DNA of 57,592 bases from an uncultured Microbacterium sp. (GCA_913774845.1 CAJYJO010000045.1:1-57592), one strand, 5' to 3'. Positions 37,161-47,919 are shown, numbered from the stretch's first letter. Program-made: numbers and translations. Notes: generated from the sequence alone by a model not told the origin.

Positions 37161-40100
37161 TTGTCGTCGAACACTCCTGCCCCTGCGCTCACGCGTCGGG
37201 CACGTGCTGAACACACGAAGAACGCCCGTCGCCGGGGGATCGCGATCGCGACCGTCTCGGCGCTGGCCGCGGGGCTGCTGGTCGCCGGTGGCGTCGTCAC
37301 CGCCGCCAACGCGCAGAGCGGCAAGGTGAACGGTGTCGCGTTCCGCGATTACAACCAGAACGGTCAGTTCGACCCGACCGGCACGGACGGGCTCTCCGAC
37401 GTCGGCGTGGTCGGCGTGCGCGCGCAGGCCTTCGCCGCCGACGGCACGCTGGTCGGTACGGCGACCACGAGCGCGACGGGCGCCTACAGCATTCCGATCT
37501 CGGCATCCCTCGCCGACGGCAGCCCCGTGCGCGTGCAGTTCGATCAGTTCCCGACGGGCTTCTTCGACTCGTTCGCGCTGAGCACCGCCGGCGCGAACGG
37601 CTCCTCGGTGCAGTTCACGACGGTCGGCGCCGAGAACGTCAACGTCGGTCTGCACACCCTGAACGACTTCTCCCGCGGCACCGCGACGCCGGTCGTCACC
37701 GCGGTGATGGCGAACGGCGCGTCGACCACGTCGCGCGCGAGCACCGCGAGGTCGCTCTCCGCCGTGCTGCCGAGCACGACCAACGCGCTCCACACGCAGC
37801 CGCCGACGGTGGCGACGACCATCACGACGTTCAACGAGACCGGCGCCCTCTGGGCAACCGCGATCGACGACCTCGGCAACAACCGCTTCCGCATCTACGC
37901 CGCGGCCACGGTCAAGCGCCACTCGGGCTTCGGACCGCGCGGTATTGCCGGTCTGTACTCGGTCGTGGTGACCACGAACAACGCCGGCCAGGTCACCCGT
38001 GAGGCGAACAGCTTCCAGTCGTACGACCTGGCGAGCACCGGCGTCTCGTTCGGCTCGGTCACGCGCGACCTCGCCGAGCAGGGTGCCAACGACACCGGCA
38101 CGGCCGACTACGCGGCCTACGCCGCCGCGGGCAAGGCGGGCATCGGCGGTATCGCGCTGGTCGACGGGCGCCTGTACGTCGTCAACCTGCAGGACCGGAA
38201 GATCTACTCGTACGACACGGCGAACCTCGCGGCGGCGCCCACGGCGATCGACATCACGGGTCTCGGCGCGAACGAGCGTCCGTGGGCCGTGACCGCTCGC
38301 GACGGCGCCCTGTACGTCGGCGTGACCGACACCACCGACGTGAGCAAGGGTGCGCGCGTGCTGCGCGCCGCTCTCGGCACCTCCACCCCGGCCTTCGCCG
38401 AGGTGCTGCAGGTTCCGCTGACCTACAACCGCGGCGTCGCGTGGCACCGGGACAACCCGGTGGCCACGGCCGGTCAGGCCGTCACCAAGTGGCACGCGTG
38501 GACCGACGACCCCACCGTGGTCTACAACTCGGGTGACTTCACCTCGGAGCAGGCGACCGGTTTCCGCATCGCGTCGTTCCGCGCGTGGGCGCAGCCGATC
38601 CTGAGTTCGCTCGCGTTCGACGACGGCGGGAACGTCGTCCTCAGCCTGACCGACCGTCTCAGCATCCAGGGCGGGCAGAACAACCTCTGGCAGGGACGCC
38701 CGACCAGCGACCGCATCACGGCGATCTCGGCGGGCGACACGCTGTACGCCGGCCGCGGCGACGACGGCCGGTTCGTGCTCGAGTCCAACGGCACCGTGCA
38801 GCTGCGCGACGCCGGCAACAACGCCGTCACCCGCGTGCGCAGCCTCGGCTCCACGGTCGCCGCGGGTCAGACCGCGCGCGAGAACACCCAGGGCCCCGGC
38901 GGACGCGAGTTCTTCGAGGACTCCGTCGGCTGGGACGGCCGCGGCGGCCTCCAGAGCGGTGAGGGCGTCGTGCACGACGAGACCTCCCTCGGTGCGGCGG
39001 TGTCGCTGCCCGGTCAGAACCTGCTCGCGAGCGTCGCGTACGACCCGGCCACCCAGTACAACGTCGGCGGTAACCGCTTCTCCCGTCTGAGCACGGGTGA
39101 GAGCCTCGACGGCTTCAACCAGTACCCGGCCTTCAGCGCCACCTACTTCGAGAAGGCCGGTGGCATCGGCTCGGTGGCCGCCGTACTGCCAGACCCGCCG
39201 GTGCAGATCGGTAACCGTGTCTGGCTCGACGCCGACCGCGACGGCATCCAGGATGCCAACGAGCCCGCCATCGCGGGCGTGACGGTGCGGCTGCTCAACG
39301 CGGCCGGCAACACGGTCCTCGCGACCACGACCACCAACGCCGCGGGCGAGTGGTACTTCAGCTCGACCACGACGTCGGCGCTGGCGCCGAACACCGACTA
39401 CGTGATCGAGGTGGTCCGCCCGAGCGGTGCGCTGACCCTCGCGGGCAATGGCGCGAACGCCTTCCCCGGCATCCAGGGCGCCGAACTGCTCTTCACGAAG
39501 CCGAACGTCTCGGGCTCCTCGGACCTCGTCGACTCCGATGTGACGGCGACCAACGGCGGCTCCTCCGCCCGCACGTCGATCCGCACGGGCGCCGCCGGTG
39601 TGAACGACCACTCCATCGACGCCGGCTTCATCCGCAAGACCTACGCCCTCGGCGACCGGGTCTGGCTCGACGAGAACCCCTCCGTCCCCGGCATCCAGTC
39701 CACCGACAAGAACGGCATCCAGGACCCGGGCGAGCCGGGACTCGCGGGGGTGACGGTCACGCTGCGCAACGCTTCGGGCACGGTCGTGGGCACGCGGACG
39801 ACGGATGCCAACGGGCTCTACGTCTTCGACGAGCTCCCCGCCGGCAGCTACACCCTCGAGTTCGCGACCCCCAACGGGTACTACCGCACGACCGCGGACG
39901 CCGGCAACAACGGCTCCGACACCACGGACTCCGACGCGGCGACCTCCGGCGCGAACCCGGGTCGCACGACGACCATCGTCCTCGGCGACGGCTCGGTCGA
40001 CGCCTCCTACACCCCGGGCGTGAGCTTCACGGCGACGCAGGGCATCGACCCCCGCTGGGACGCCGGCTTCGTCACCTACACGCCGTCGCTGACGGTGAAG

Positions 40101-43100
40101 AAGACGGATGCCGCGGGCGCCGACGCCGACACCGCTGACACGGCCGTCGACCTCGCCGCCTCGAACGGCTCCACGCAGATCCGCGCGACGCTGACGAACA
40201 CCGGCGACGAGCCGCTCGTCGACATCCGTCTGACCGACGCGCAGGGCCAGAACTCGAGCGGGACGGTGACCGCCTTCACCTGCACCCCGACCGGTGGCTC
40301 CGCCGTGACCCTGCCCTGGGCCGGTCCGCTGGCTCCCGGTGCGACCGTCGACTGCGTCGCGACCCTGAGCGGCGTGACCCCCGGCTCGGCGCACCTCGAC
40401 ACCGTCACGGTCACCGCGACCGGAGCGGTCTCGGGCAAGAAGGTCTCGGACGACGACCCGTTCAACGCGACCTCGCGCACCTACGCCGTCGGTGACCGTG
40501 TCTGGCGCGATGTCAACGGCAACGGCCGTCAGGACGACGCCGCAGCCGAGTCGGGCGTCGCGGGTGCGACCGTGACCCTGCTGGGCGCCAACGGCGCACA
40601 GATCGCTCAGACGACGACCGACGCGGACGGCCGCTACCTGTTCGACGGTCTCCCGGCCGGCGACTACCGCGTGCGCTTCACGCTGCCCGCGGGTATGACC
40701 TTCACCACCGCCGACGCGAACGGCGTCGAGACCGACCGCAACAGCGACGCGGTCCGCGACGCGCAGAACCGTCTCGTCGGTCTCACGAAGCAGTTCCGCC
40801 TCGACTCCTCGTCGACGCTCACCCCGAGCGGTGACTACACGGGTCTCCCGGCCACCGCCTCCGAGGGCGTGGACGGGACGTGGGACGCGGGCGTGATCGC
40901 CGACAGCGTCTCGGTCGGAGACTTCGTCTGGCTCGACGCCAACCGCAACGGCATCCAGGATGCCGGAGAGCTCGGCATCCCGGGCGTGCAGCTGACGATC
41001 GTCGGGCCGAACGGCGCGGCCGTCACCGGGACGAACGGTGAGCCCGTCGGTCCCGCGACGACCGACGGCAGCGGCAAGTACCTCTTCGAGCGCCTCCCCC
41101 TGCTCGCGGACGGTCAGAGCTACACGGTCCGCCTCGACGCCTCGGGGCAGACCGCGCTCGCCGGCTACCGTCCGACGGCCAGCGGCCGCGGTGACGCCGA
41201 CGTCGACTCCTCGACGGGTTCGGCGAAGACCATCGCACCGCTCACCACGGACGGCGCGAGCGACCTCACCCTCGACTTCGGTTTCGTGGGGCGCACCTAC
41301 GCCCTGGGCGACGAGGTGTGGCGTGACGCCGACAAGGACGGCATCCGGGATGCCGACGAGTTGCCGCTCGCCGGCGTGACCGTCACGCTGCTCGACGCGG
41401 ACGGCGAGCCGGTGACGGGCGTCGACCCCCAGGTCACCGGGACCGACGGTCGCTACCTGTTCGACAACCTGCCCGCGGGCACCTACGCGGTGCGCTTCGA
41501 GTTGTCGGCGGCCGACGCCGTGACCTCGCAGTTCACTCGCGCGGTCGCCGGATCGGACGCATCGGTCGACTCCGACGCGCGGGTCGGGACCAACCCGGCC
41601 ATCGCCGAGACCGCGCCGATCACGCTGAACGACAGCAACACCGCGATCACGACCGCCTACACCCCCGCGGTGTCGGCGACCGAGGGCATCGACCCCACGT
41701 GGGACGCCGGTGTGATCGTCAAGAGCGTGTCGGTGGGCGACCGCGTCTGGCGCGACGACGACCGCGACGGCATCCAGGATGCCGGTGAGCCCGGCATCCA
41801 GGGCGTCGTGATCGAGCTGCTCGGTGCCGACGGCCAGCCCGTCCTCGGCGCCGACGGTGCCCCCCTCACCCGCACGACCGACGCGGACGGCGCCTACCTG
41901 TTCGACGGTCTCGCCGCCCTCCCCGCCGGCTCGCACTACACGGTGCGCGTCGACGAGAAGGCCTCGGCGACCGTGCTCGCCGGGTTCGTCCCCGCGCCGA
42001 GCGGGCAGGGCGGAGACCGCGGTGCGGACTCGAGCACCGGCTCGGCCGAGTCGGGCGACCTGACGACCGACGGCGCGAGCGATCGCACCCTCGACTTCGG
42101 CTTCATGGTGAAGACCTACGCGATCGGCGACGTGGTCTGGATCGACCGTGACGGCGACGGCCTGTTCGGTGCCGGAGAGCAGACGCTCCCCGGAGTCACC
42201 GTCTCGCTGACCGACGCCGGCGGCGCACCCGTGAAGGACGCTCTCGGCTCCGAGGTGCAGCCTCGTACGACGGGCGCGGACGGCCGTTACGTGTTCGACC
42301 AGCTGCCCGCGGGTCAGTACATCGTGCAGTTCACGCTGTCGGACGCGCAGAAGCTGCAGTACCGCTTCACCGTGCGCGACGCCGGCGACGCCGACGACCG
42401 CGACTCCGACGTCTCGGCGAACGGTCGCACCGGTGTGATCACGCTCTCGGACGCGAACACCGCGCTCACGACCACCTACCAGCCCGCGGTCGCCGCGTCG
42501 CAGGGCATCGACCCGACGGTCGACGCCGGTGTGATCGCCAACGCCGTGACGGTGGGCGACTTCGTGTGGGTCGACAAGGACGAGGACGGCATCCAGGATG
42601 CCGGCGAGCCCGGCCTGGGCGGCGTGGTCCTCACGATCGAGGGTCCCGACGGCAAGCCCGTCACCGACGTGCGCGGCGCCACCGTCGCTCCCGTGGTGAC
42701 GAACGCCGAGGGCGCGTACTCCTTCACCGGTCTGCCGACGCTGGCCCAGGGCCAGTCGTACACCGTGCGCATCGACACCGAGGACCCCCGCACCATCGCG
42801 GCGCTCGCGGGCTACCGCCCGTCGCCCGTGGTCGGCGGCGGCACCGGGGCGAACGACTCCTCGGACGGCTCGGCCGTCTCGCAGAAGCCGCTCGACACCA
42901 ACGGCGCGAGCGACGACACGCTCGACTTCGGTTTCATCGCGAAGAGCGTCAGCGTGGGCGACCGCGTGTTCGAGGACGTCGACCGTGACGGTGTCCAGGG
43001 CGACCGCGACCGCGGCCTCCCCGGCGTCGTGGTGACCCTGACCGGACCGAACGGTGCGGCCGTGACCGACGTCTTCGGCGCCCCGGTCGGCCCCGCCACC

Positions 43101-46100
43101 TCGAACGCCGACGGCGCGTACTCCTTCGAGAACCTCCCGCCGCTGCCCGCCGGGCAGAGCTACACGGTCACGGTCGACACCGAGGCGTCGAAGGCGGCGC
43201 TCGCCGGCTACACGCCGACGAAGACCGGTGCGGGCGATGCCGCGACCGATTCCTCGACGGGATCCGCGAAGAGCGGCGACCTCACCACCGACGGCGACCG
43301 CGACGACACCCTCGACTTCGGTTTCGTCACGCGCAGCTACGCGCTGGGCGACCGGGTGTGGATCGACCGCAACGAGAACGGCATCCAGGATGCCGGCGAG
43401 CGCAGCCTCGCCGACGTCACCGTCTCGCTGCAGAAGGCGACCGGCGGCGATGTCACCGACGTGAACGGCGCCACCGTCGCCTCGGTCACCACCGACGAGG
43501 ACGGCGCGTACGTCTTCGACGCCCTCCCCGCGGGCGACTACCGCGTCGTGTTCACGCTGCCCACCGGTTACAAGTTCACCGCTGTGCAGCAGGGTTCGGC
43601 TGACGGCTCCGACTCGGACGCGGCGACCGGCGGTCGCACCCGCGCGATCACGCTGGGCGACTCCTCGCCGCTGGTGGCCCGCGACGGCCTCTCCGCGACC
43701 CAGGGCATCGACCCGACGTGGGACGCCGGTGTCGTGCCGCTGAAGGTCTCGGTGGGCGACTACGTGTGGGTCGACACCGACGGCGACGGCATCCAGGACG
43801 AGGGCGAAAAGGGCCTGCCCGGTGTCTGGCTGACGATCACCGGTCCCGACGGGGCCGCCGTCACCGACGTGTTCGGTTCGCCCGTTGGCGCGGTGCGCAC
43901 CGACGGCAACGGCGCCTACCTCTTCGAGAACCTGCCGCCGCTGCCGGCCGGGAAGTCCTACACGGTCGCGATCGACACGACGCGTTCCGCCGAGGTGCTG
44001 ACGGTCTACACCCCGAGCCCTGCCGGAGTCGGCGACGACCGCGGAGTCGACTCGTCCACGGGTTCGGCGAAGACCGGCGACCTCACGACCGACGGTGCGT
44101 CCGACAAGAGCATCGACTTCGGGTTCACCCCCTTCGGTCCGGCGATCACCGTGGTCAAGGCCGACGAGGAGGGCCGCGACGCGAACACCGCCGACACGGC
44201 CGCCGACCTCACGACCGCGAACGGCAAGACCACCCTGGTCTTCACCGTCCGCAACACCGGCAACGAGCCGCTGACGAACATCAGCCTCAGCGACGTCGTC
44301 ACCGGTTCCGCCACGGTCGGCGCGATCGACTGCGCCTTCCCCGGCGGAAGCGGGGGCAGCTCGTGGTCCGGTCCGCTCGCGGCCGGAGCGAGCGTCGAGT
44401 GCACCGCCACCCTCACGGGTGTCGAGCCCGGCCAGTCGCACCGCGACGTCGTCACCGTGACGGCCCAGGGCCGCTTCACGGGCACCCCGGTGAAGGCGAC
44501 CGACGAGTATCGTGCGACCAGCGCGCCGCGCGTCTCGGTGGGCGACTTCGTGTGGGTCGACACCGACGGCGACGGCATCCAGGATGCCGGTGAGCCCGGC
44601 CTCCCGGGTGTGTGGGTGACCCTCGAGGGCCCGAACGGCGCGGCGGTGACCGACGTGTTCGGCAAGACCGTGGGTCCCGTGCAGACGGACGCGAACGGCG
44701 CGTACAGCTTCGGCTCGCTCCCGGTGCTCGGCGCCGGCGAGGGCTACACCGTGCGCATCGACACGACCCGTTCGGCCGACGTGCTCGCGCCCTACTTCCC
44801 GACGACGGCCGGCGCGGGCGACGATCGCGCGAAGGACTCGTCGACGGGCTCGGCGACGTCGGGCGCTCTGCGCAACCAGGGCGACAGCGACACGAGTCTC
44901 GACTTCGGATGGCGTCCGCGCACCTACGCCGTGGGTGACCTCGTCTTCGTCGACGCCGACCGCGACGGCATCCAGGGAGCGGGCGACACCCCGCTCGCCG
45001 GAGTCGCCGTGTCGCTGCTGAAGGCCGACGGGACCCGCATCGCGGGCACCCGCACCGACGCCGACGGCCGCTACCTGTTCGACGAGCTGCCCGCGGGCGA
45101 GTACCGCGTGCGGGTGGAGCTGTCCGAGGCCCAGCAGGCGCTGTACCGCTTCACGGTGCGCGACGCCGGCAACGACGGCTCCGACTCCGACGTCGACCCG
45201 ACCACCGGGACGACCGACGTGTTCACGCTCGGCCGCGGCACCGTCACCACGCAGTACGAGGCGCAGAAGGTCCGCGCCACCGAGGGCATCGACCCGACGC
45301 GCGACGCGGGCGTCATCGCCCGGACGTACGCGATCGGCGACCTCGTGTGGAACGACCTCAACGGCAACGGCGTGCAGGACGCGGGAGAGCCGGCCCGGCC
45401 CGGCGTGACCGTGACCCTGTACGACGCCGACGGCAAGGTCGTGAAGACGACGACAACCGACGCGGCCGGACGCTACCTGTTCGACGACCTCGCGCCGGGC
45501 CGCTACCAGGTCGGCGTGGACGTTCCGGCCGGGTACCAGCTCAGCCCCCAGGGCACGACCGATCCCGCGCGCGACTCCAGCGTCTCGGTGACCGACGGCC
45601 GCTCGCCCGTATTCGAGCTGGGCACCGGGAACACCGCGGTCGACGGGAAGTACGCCGACCAGCCGTTCGGAGCCTCCGAGGGCGTCGACCCGACGTGGGA
45701 CATCGGCCTGGTGGCCTTGACCTACGCGATCGGCGACCAGGTCTGGTACGACACCGACAACGACGGTGTGCGCGATGCCGGCGAGCGTCCGGCGCCCGGG
45801 ATCGGTGTCATCCTCCGGGATGCCGCGGGCCTGGAGCTGCGTCGCACGACGACGGATGCCGACGGACGCTACCTGTTCGACGTGCTGCCCGCGGGCGACT
45901 ACGCGGTGCAGTTCGTGCTCCCCGCCGATGTCGCGGCCACGCACCGCTTCACGCAGCCCCTGCGCGGCGGCGACGCGGCAGTGGACTCGGATGCGACGGC
46001 GTCGGGCCTGACCCGCACGTTCACGCTCGGTGGAGGGTCGGCCTCGGTGACCACCGCGTACGACCTGCAGACCGTGAAGGCCACGGGCGGCATCGACCCG

Positions 46101-46244
46101 ACCATCGACGCGGGCCTGGTGGTCATTCCGCCGCCGCTCGCGGTGACCGGTGGAACGGTCGCCCTCCTGGCCGGTGTGCTGGGTGCGCTGATGGTCGTGC
46201 TCGGCGGGCTCATCATCGCCGTCCGCCGCCGTCGGACCGCCTGA
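37161..46244 (+). CDS. giant LAXTG-anchored surface protein with SdrD_B repeats
   Basis: 3,027 residues from TTG 37161, chosen because AAGGA lies six bases upstream and a signal peptide (RRRGIAIATVSALAAGLLVAG) follows; earlier in-frame starts give implausible N-termini. Residues ~50-160 are a first SdrD-like fold (GKVNGVAFRDYNQNG), ~160-680 a non-repeated domain of unknown fold, then about 15 SdrD_B-like modules to ~2,960, each with a calcium-loop motif such as WLDADRDGIQDANEP, and two DUF11-like inserts near 975 and 2,330. LAVTG at ~2,993, helix, RRRR tail. It is likely a long, calcium-stiffened stalk or adhesin. Two module subtypes tend to alternate. Confidence 0.88.
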   Translation: MSSNTPAPALTRRARAEHTKNARRRGIAIATVSALAAGLLVAGGVVTAANAQSGKVNGVAFRDYNQNGQFDPTGTDGLSDVGVVGVRAQAFAADGTLVGTATTSATGAYSIPISASLADGSPVRVQFDQFPTGFFDSFALSTAGANGSSVQFTTVGAENVNVGLHTLNDFSRGTATPVVTAVMANGASTTSRASTARSLSAVLPSTTNALHTQPPTVATTITTFNETGALWATAIDDLGNNRFRIYAAATVKRHSGFGPRGIAGLYSVVVTTNNAGQVTREANSFQSYDLASTGVSFGSVTRDLAEQGANDTGTADYAAYAAAGKAGIGGIALVDGRLYVVNLQDRKIYSYDTANLAAAPTAIDITGLGANERPWAVTARDGALYVGVTDTTDVSKGARVLRAALGTSTPAFAEVLQVPLTYNRGVAWHRDNPVATAGQAVTKWHAWTDDPTVVYNSGDFTSEQATGFRIASFRAWAQPILSSLAFDDGGNVVLSLTDRLSIQGGQNNLWQGRPTSDRITAISAGDTLYAGRGDDGRFVLESNGTVQLRDAGNNAVTRVRSLGSTVAAGQTARENTQGPGGREFFEDSVGWDGRGGLQSGEGVVHDETSLGAAVSLPGQNLLASVAYDPATQYNVGGNRFSRLSTGESLDGFNQYPAFSATYFEKAGGIGSVAAVLPDPPVQIGNRVWLDADRDGIQDANEPAIAGVTVRLLNAAGNTVLATTTTNAAGEWYFSSTTTSALAPNTDYVIEVVRPSGALTLAGNGANAFPGIQGAELLFTKPNVSGSSDLVDSDVTATNGGSSARTSIRTGAAGVNDHSIDAGFIRKTYALGDRVWLDENPSVPGIQSTDKNGIQDPGEPGLAGVTVTLRNASGTVVGTRTTDANGLYVFDELPAGSYTLEFATPNGYYRTTADAGNNGSDTTDSDAATSGANPGRTTTIVLGDGSVDASYTPGVSFTATQGIDPRWDAGFVTYTPSLTVKKTDAAGADADTADTAVDLAASNGSTQIRATLTNTGDEPLVDIRLTDAQGQNSSGTVTAFTCTPTGGSAVTLPWAGPLAPGATVDCVATLSGVTPGSAHLDTVTVTATGAVSGKKVSDDDPFNATSRTYAVGDRVWRDVNGNGRQDDAAAESGVAGATVTLLGANGAQIAQTTTDADGRYLFDGLPAGDYRVRFTLPAGMTFTTADANGVETDRNSDAVRDAQNRLVGLTKQFRLDSSSTLTPSGDYTGLPATASEGVDGTWDAGVIADSVSVGDFVWLDANRNGIQDAGELGIPGVQLTIVGPNGAAVTGTNGEPVGPATTDGSGKYLFERLPLLADGQSYTVRLDASGQTALAGYRPTASGRGDADVDSSTGSAKTIAPLTTDGASDLTLDFGFVGRTYALGDEVWRDADKDGIRDADELPLAGVTVTLLDADGEPVTGVDPQVTGTDGRYLFDNLPAGTYAVRFELSAADAVTSQFTRAVAGSDASVDSDARVGTNPAIAETAPITLNDSNTAITTAYTPAVSATEGIDPTWDAGVIVKSVSVGDRVWRDDDRDGIQDAGEPGIQGVVIELLGADGQPVLGADGAPLTRTTDADGAYLFDGLAALPAGSHYTVRVDEKASATVLAGFVPAPSGQGGDRGADSSTGSAESGDLTTDGASDRTLDFGFMVKTYAIGDVVWIDRDGDGLFGAGEQTLPGVTVSLTDAGGAPVKDALGSEVQPRTTGADGRYVFDQLPAGQYIVQFTLSDAQKLQYRFTVRDAGDADDRDSDVSANGRTGVITLSDANTALTTTYQPAVAASQGIDPTVDAGVIANAVTVGDFVWVDKDEDGIQDAGEPGLGGVVLTIEGPDGKPVTDVRGATVAPVVTNAEGAYSFTGLPTLAQGQSYTVRIDTEDPRTIAALAGYRPSPVVGGGTGANDSSDGSAVSQKPLDTNGASDDTLDFGFIAKSVSVGDRVFEDVDRDGVQGDRDRGLPGVVVTLTGPNGAAVTDVFGAPVGPATSNADGAYSFENLPPLPAGQSYTVTVDTEASKAALAGYTPTKTGAGDAATDSSTGSAKSGDLTTDGDRDDTLDFGFVTRSYALGDRVWIDRNENGIQDAGERSLADVTVSLQKATGGDVTDVNGATVASVTTDEDGAYVFDALPAGDYRVVFTLPTGYKFTAVQQGSADGSDSDAATGGRTRAITLGDSSPLVARDGLSATQGIDPTWDAGVVPLKVSVGDYVWVDTDGDGIQDEGEKGLPGVWLTITGPDGAAVTDVFGSPVGAVRTDGNGAYLFENLPPLPAGKSYTVAIDTTRSAEVLTVYTPSPAGVGDDRGVDSSTGSAKTGDLTTDGASDKSIDFGFTPFGPAITVVKADEEGRDANTADTAADLTTANGKTTLVFTVRNTGNEPLTNISLSDVVTGSATVGAIDCAFPGGSGGSSWSGPLAAGASVECTATLTGVEPGQSHRDVVTVTAQGRFTGTPVKATDEYRATSAPRVSVGDFVWVDTDGDGIQDAGEPGLPGVWVTLEGPNGAAVTDVFGKTVGPVQTDANGAYSFGSLPVLGAGEGYTVRIDTTRSADVLAPYFPTTAGAGDDRAKDSSTGSATSGALRNQGDSDTSLDFGWRPRTYAVGDLVFVDADRDGIQGAGDTPLAGVAVSLLKADGTRIAGTRTDADGRYLFDELPAGEYRVRVELSEAQQALYRFTVRDAGNDGSDSDVDPTTGTTDVFTLGRGTVTTQYEAQKVRATEGIDPTRDAGVIARTYAIGDLVWNDLNGNGVQDAGEPARPGVTVTLYDADGKVVKTTTTDAAGRYLFDDLAPGRYQVGVDVPAGYQLSPQGTTDPARDSSVSVTDGRSPVFELGTGNTAVDGKYADQPFGASEGVDPTWDIGLVALTYAIGDQVWYDTDNDGVRDAGERPAPGIGVILRDAAGLELRRTTTDADGRYLFDVLPAGDYAVQFVLPADVAATHRFTQPLRGGDAAVDSDATASGLTRTFTLGGGSASVTTAYDLQTVKATGGIDPTIDAGLVVIPPPLAVTGGTVALLAGVLGALMVVLGGLIIAVRRRRTA

Positions 46245-46245
46245 G

Positions 46246-46283
46246 TCGGGAGCGGGGAGCGTTCCGACGCTCCTCGCTCCCGA
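46246..46283. terminator. terminator of the giant surface protein gene
   Basis: 17-bp stem (46246-46262 with 46267-46283) with one G-T pair and loop TCCG, directly after the stop. Confidence 0.8.
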
Positions 46284-46325
46284 AGCGGGTGGGATCACGC
46301 GAGCTGCGCGATCCCACCCGCTTCG
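46281..46325 (-). terminator. hairpin overlapping the end of the LuxR gene
   Basis: 16-bp perfect arms, 46281-46296 and 46310-46325 (GATCCCACCCGCTTCG). One arm lies inside the last codons of the LuxR-type gene and the loop spans the stop-proximal codons. It shares three bases with the neighbouring terminator, so only one can fully form. Confidence 0.65.
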
Positions 46326-47818
46326 GCGTTCGCCCCGGCGGTGCCGACGCTCCCCGAGAGACGCAGTGCCTCCTCGCGGGAGTGGGCGCCGAGCTTGCGG
46401 TACAGCGCGCGCACGTGCGACTTCGCCGTGTTGACCGAGACGTGCAGGGCGGCCGCGACGTCGCCGAGGGTGTCGTGCATCGCCAGCGCGTCGAGCACCT
46501 GGCGTTCCCGCCGGGTGAGCTGGGCGTTCTCGCGGTACACCCACGGGGTGGGGGCCTCCGCCTTGGCGGGCAGGAGCGCGCGCAATGCGGGTGTGGCCTC
46601 GATCAGCGCCCAGGTCGAGCCGTGGTGCGCGACGATCGACGCCGCCTGGTGCAGCGTCGGGGCGGAGAGCGTCCCGGATGCCGCGAGCTCCGCCGCCGCG
46701 GCGAGCACGGCGCCCGAGGCGGTCAGCCGCGCGGGGACCGAGGAGCGCGTCGGTTCCTCGCACCGGAGGAGGGCGAGCGCGCGGTCGGGGCGACCGAGCA
46801 GGAACGCGTGGCGCGCGCGGGGGAGGAGCAGCGCGGGATCCTCCTCGCGCAGTCCCGGGGCCGCGAGTACGTCCTGCGCTGCGCGCAGGTCGTCGACGCC
46901 GTGGTACAGGCTGACGAGGTCGCCGCGCAGCACCGCCCCGGGGGCGGAGGTCGGCGAGAACAGTGCCGCCTGGGTGACGAGGGCGCCGGTGAGACGGTGG
47001 ATCATCTCGCAGGCCGTCCCGTCGACGAGCGCGGCCCGGGCCCGGATGTGCAGCTCGATCCACGACAGCGCCTCGCCCGTCGGCGAGCGGTCGATGCTGC
47101 TCAGCGCCGCCCGGGCGCCCCTGAGGTCGAGCGCGTTCAGGGCGACGAGCGCTCGCGCGAAGGCCCCGGCCCGCGCGCCTGTGCGCGTCGGCGGCCCCGG
47201 CTCGCTGTCGAGCACGGCGCGCGCCTCCGCGAAGCGATCGGCGAGGGCGTGTGCCAGGGCGAGGTGCTCCGCGGCATCCCTCGCGGAGGGGTGCTCGTCG
47301 GTGCGGGTGGCCCAGTGCAGCGCTTCCGCGAAGAGGATCGCCGCGGCGTCCACGTCGCCGACCAGCAGCTTCGCGATCCCGCAGCGGATCGCCGCCGAGG
47401 GCACCGCGTCGGCCATCTCGAGTGCGCGCGGAGAGCGAAGGGATGCCAGGACCCGGTCGCTCAGGCTCGACGCCTCCTCGTACCACCCGTGCGCGAGCAG
47501 GTCCCGCAGCCGGGCGTCCTGCAGCAGCAGGAAATCCCGCGGATGCGGTGCCGGCTGCGCTTCCACCCAGGCGCGGAACCGGCCGCGGGCGTTCGCGTCG
47601 ACGAGGTCGTGGGGGCGCCGGGCGGCGTGGAAGAGCGCGCGCCACATCTCGTGGCGCGGGTGCTGCCGATACCAGTCGGCGGGAGCCGCGGCGAACAGCT
47701 TCTTGAGCAGGTCCGGCGCCGCGATGAGGCATCGGAAGAAGTGGTCGTCGAGGGTATCGGCGATGTTGTTCCACGATCCGCGGGTGAGATCGCGGGTGAG
47801 ACGTAGGATGACCGACAT
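46295..47818 (-). CDS. LuxR-type transcriptional regulator with helical sensory region (paralogue 1)
   Basis: 507 residues from ATG 47818 with GAAGGAGC upstream. A C-terminal LuxR/GerE helix-turn-helix (~435-490: LTRRERQVLDALAMHDTLGD, then VAAALHVSVNTAKSHVRALY) follows about 430 residues of helical, TPR-like sequence without a P-loop, as in the sensory part of MalT-like regulators. It is homologous end to end to the gene at 48903-50417. It converges on the giant surface gene and is divergent from the AraC-type gene with a 101-bp shared promoter region. Probably controls surface proteins; effector unknown. Confidence 0.82.
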   Translation of the reverse strand: MSVILRLTRDLTRGSWNNIADTLDDHFFRCLIAAPDLLKKLFAAAPADWYRQHPRHEMWRALFHAARRPHDLVDANARGRFRAWVEAQPAPHPRDFLLLQDARLRDLLAHGWYEEASSLSDRVLASLRSPRALEMADAVPSAAIRCGIAKLLVGDVDAAAILFAEALHWATRTDEHPSARDAAEHLALAHALADRFAEARAVLDSEPGPPTRTGARAGAFARALVALNALDLRGARAALSSIDRSPTGEALSWIELHIRARAALVDGTACEMIHRLTGALVTQAALFSPTSAPGAVLRGDLVSLYHGVDDLRAAQDVLAAPGLREEDPALLLPRARHAFLLGRPDRALALLRCEEPTRSSVPARLTASGAVLAAAAELAASGTLSAPTLHQAASIVAHHGSTWALIEATPALRALLPAKAEAPTPWVYRENAQLTRRERQVLDALAMHDTLGDVAAALHVSVNTAKSHVRALYRKLGAHSREEALRLSGSVGTAGANAEAGGIAQLA

Positions 47819-47919
47819 AGTGCTCCTTCGGGAGGGGGAGCGCACCCAGAGCTGGGCGGCGAGCGACGGGCGAGTCGTCTCGGCTGAGGGGGTGGTCCGC
47901 GATGCGGGGAGGGGGGCGC

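Noticed and set aside
36930-47774. A 3,614-codon open frame antisense to the giant surface gene
   Set aside because: It mirrors the repeats of the sense gene, is Arg/Val/Gly/Asp-rich low-complexity protein without signal, domain or ribosome site, and arises because GC-rich periodic coding leaves stops rare on the other strand.
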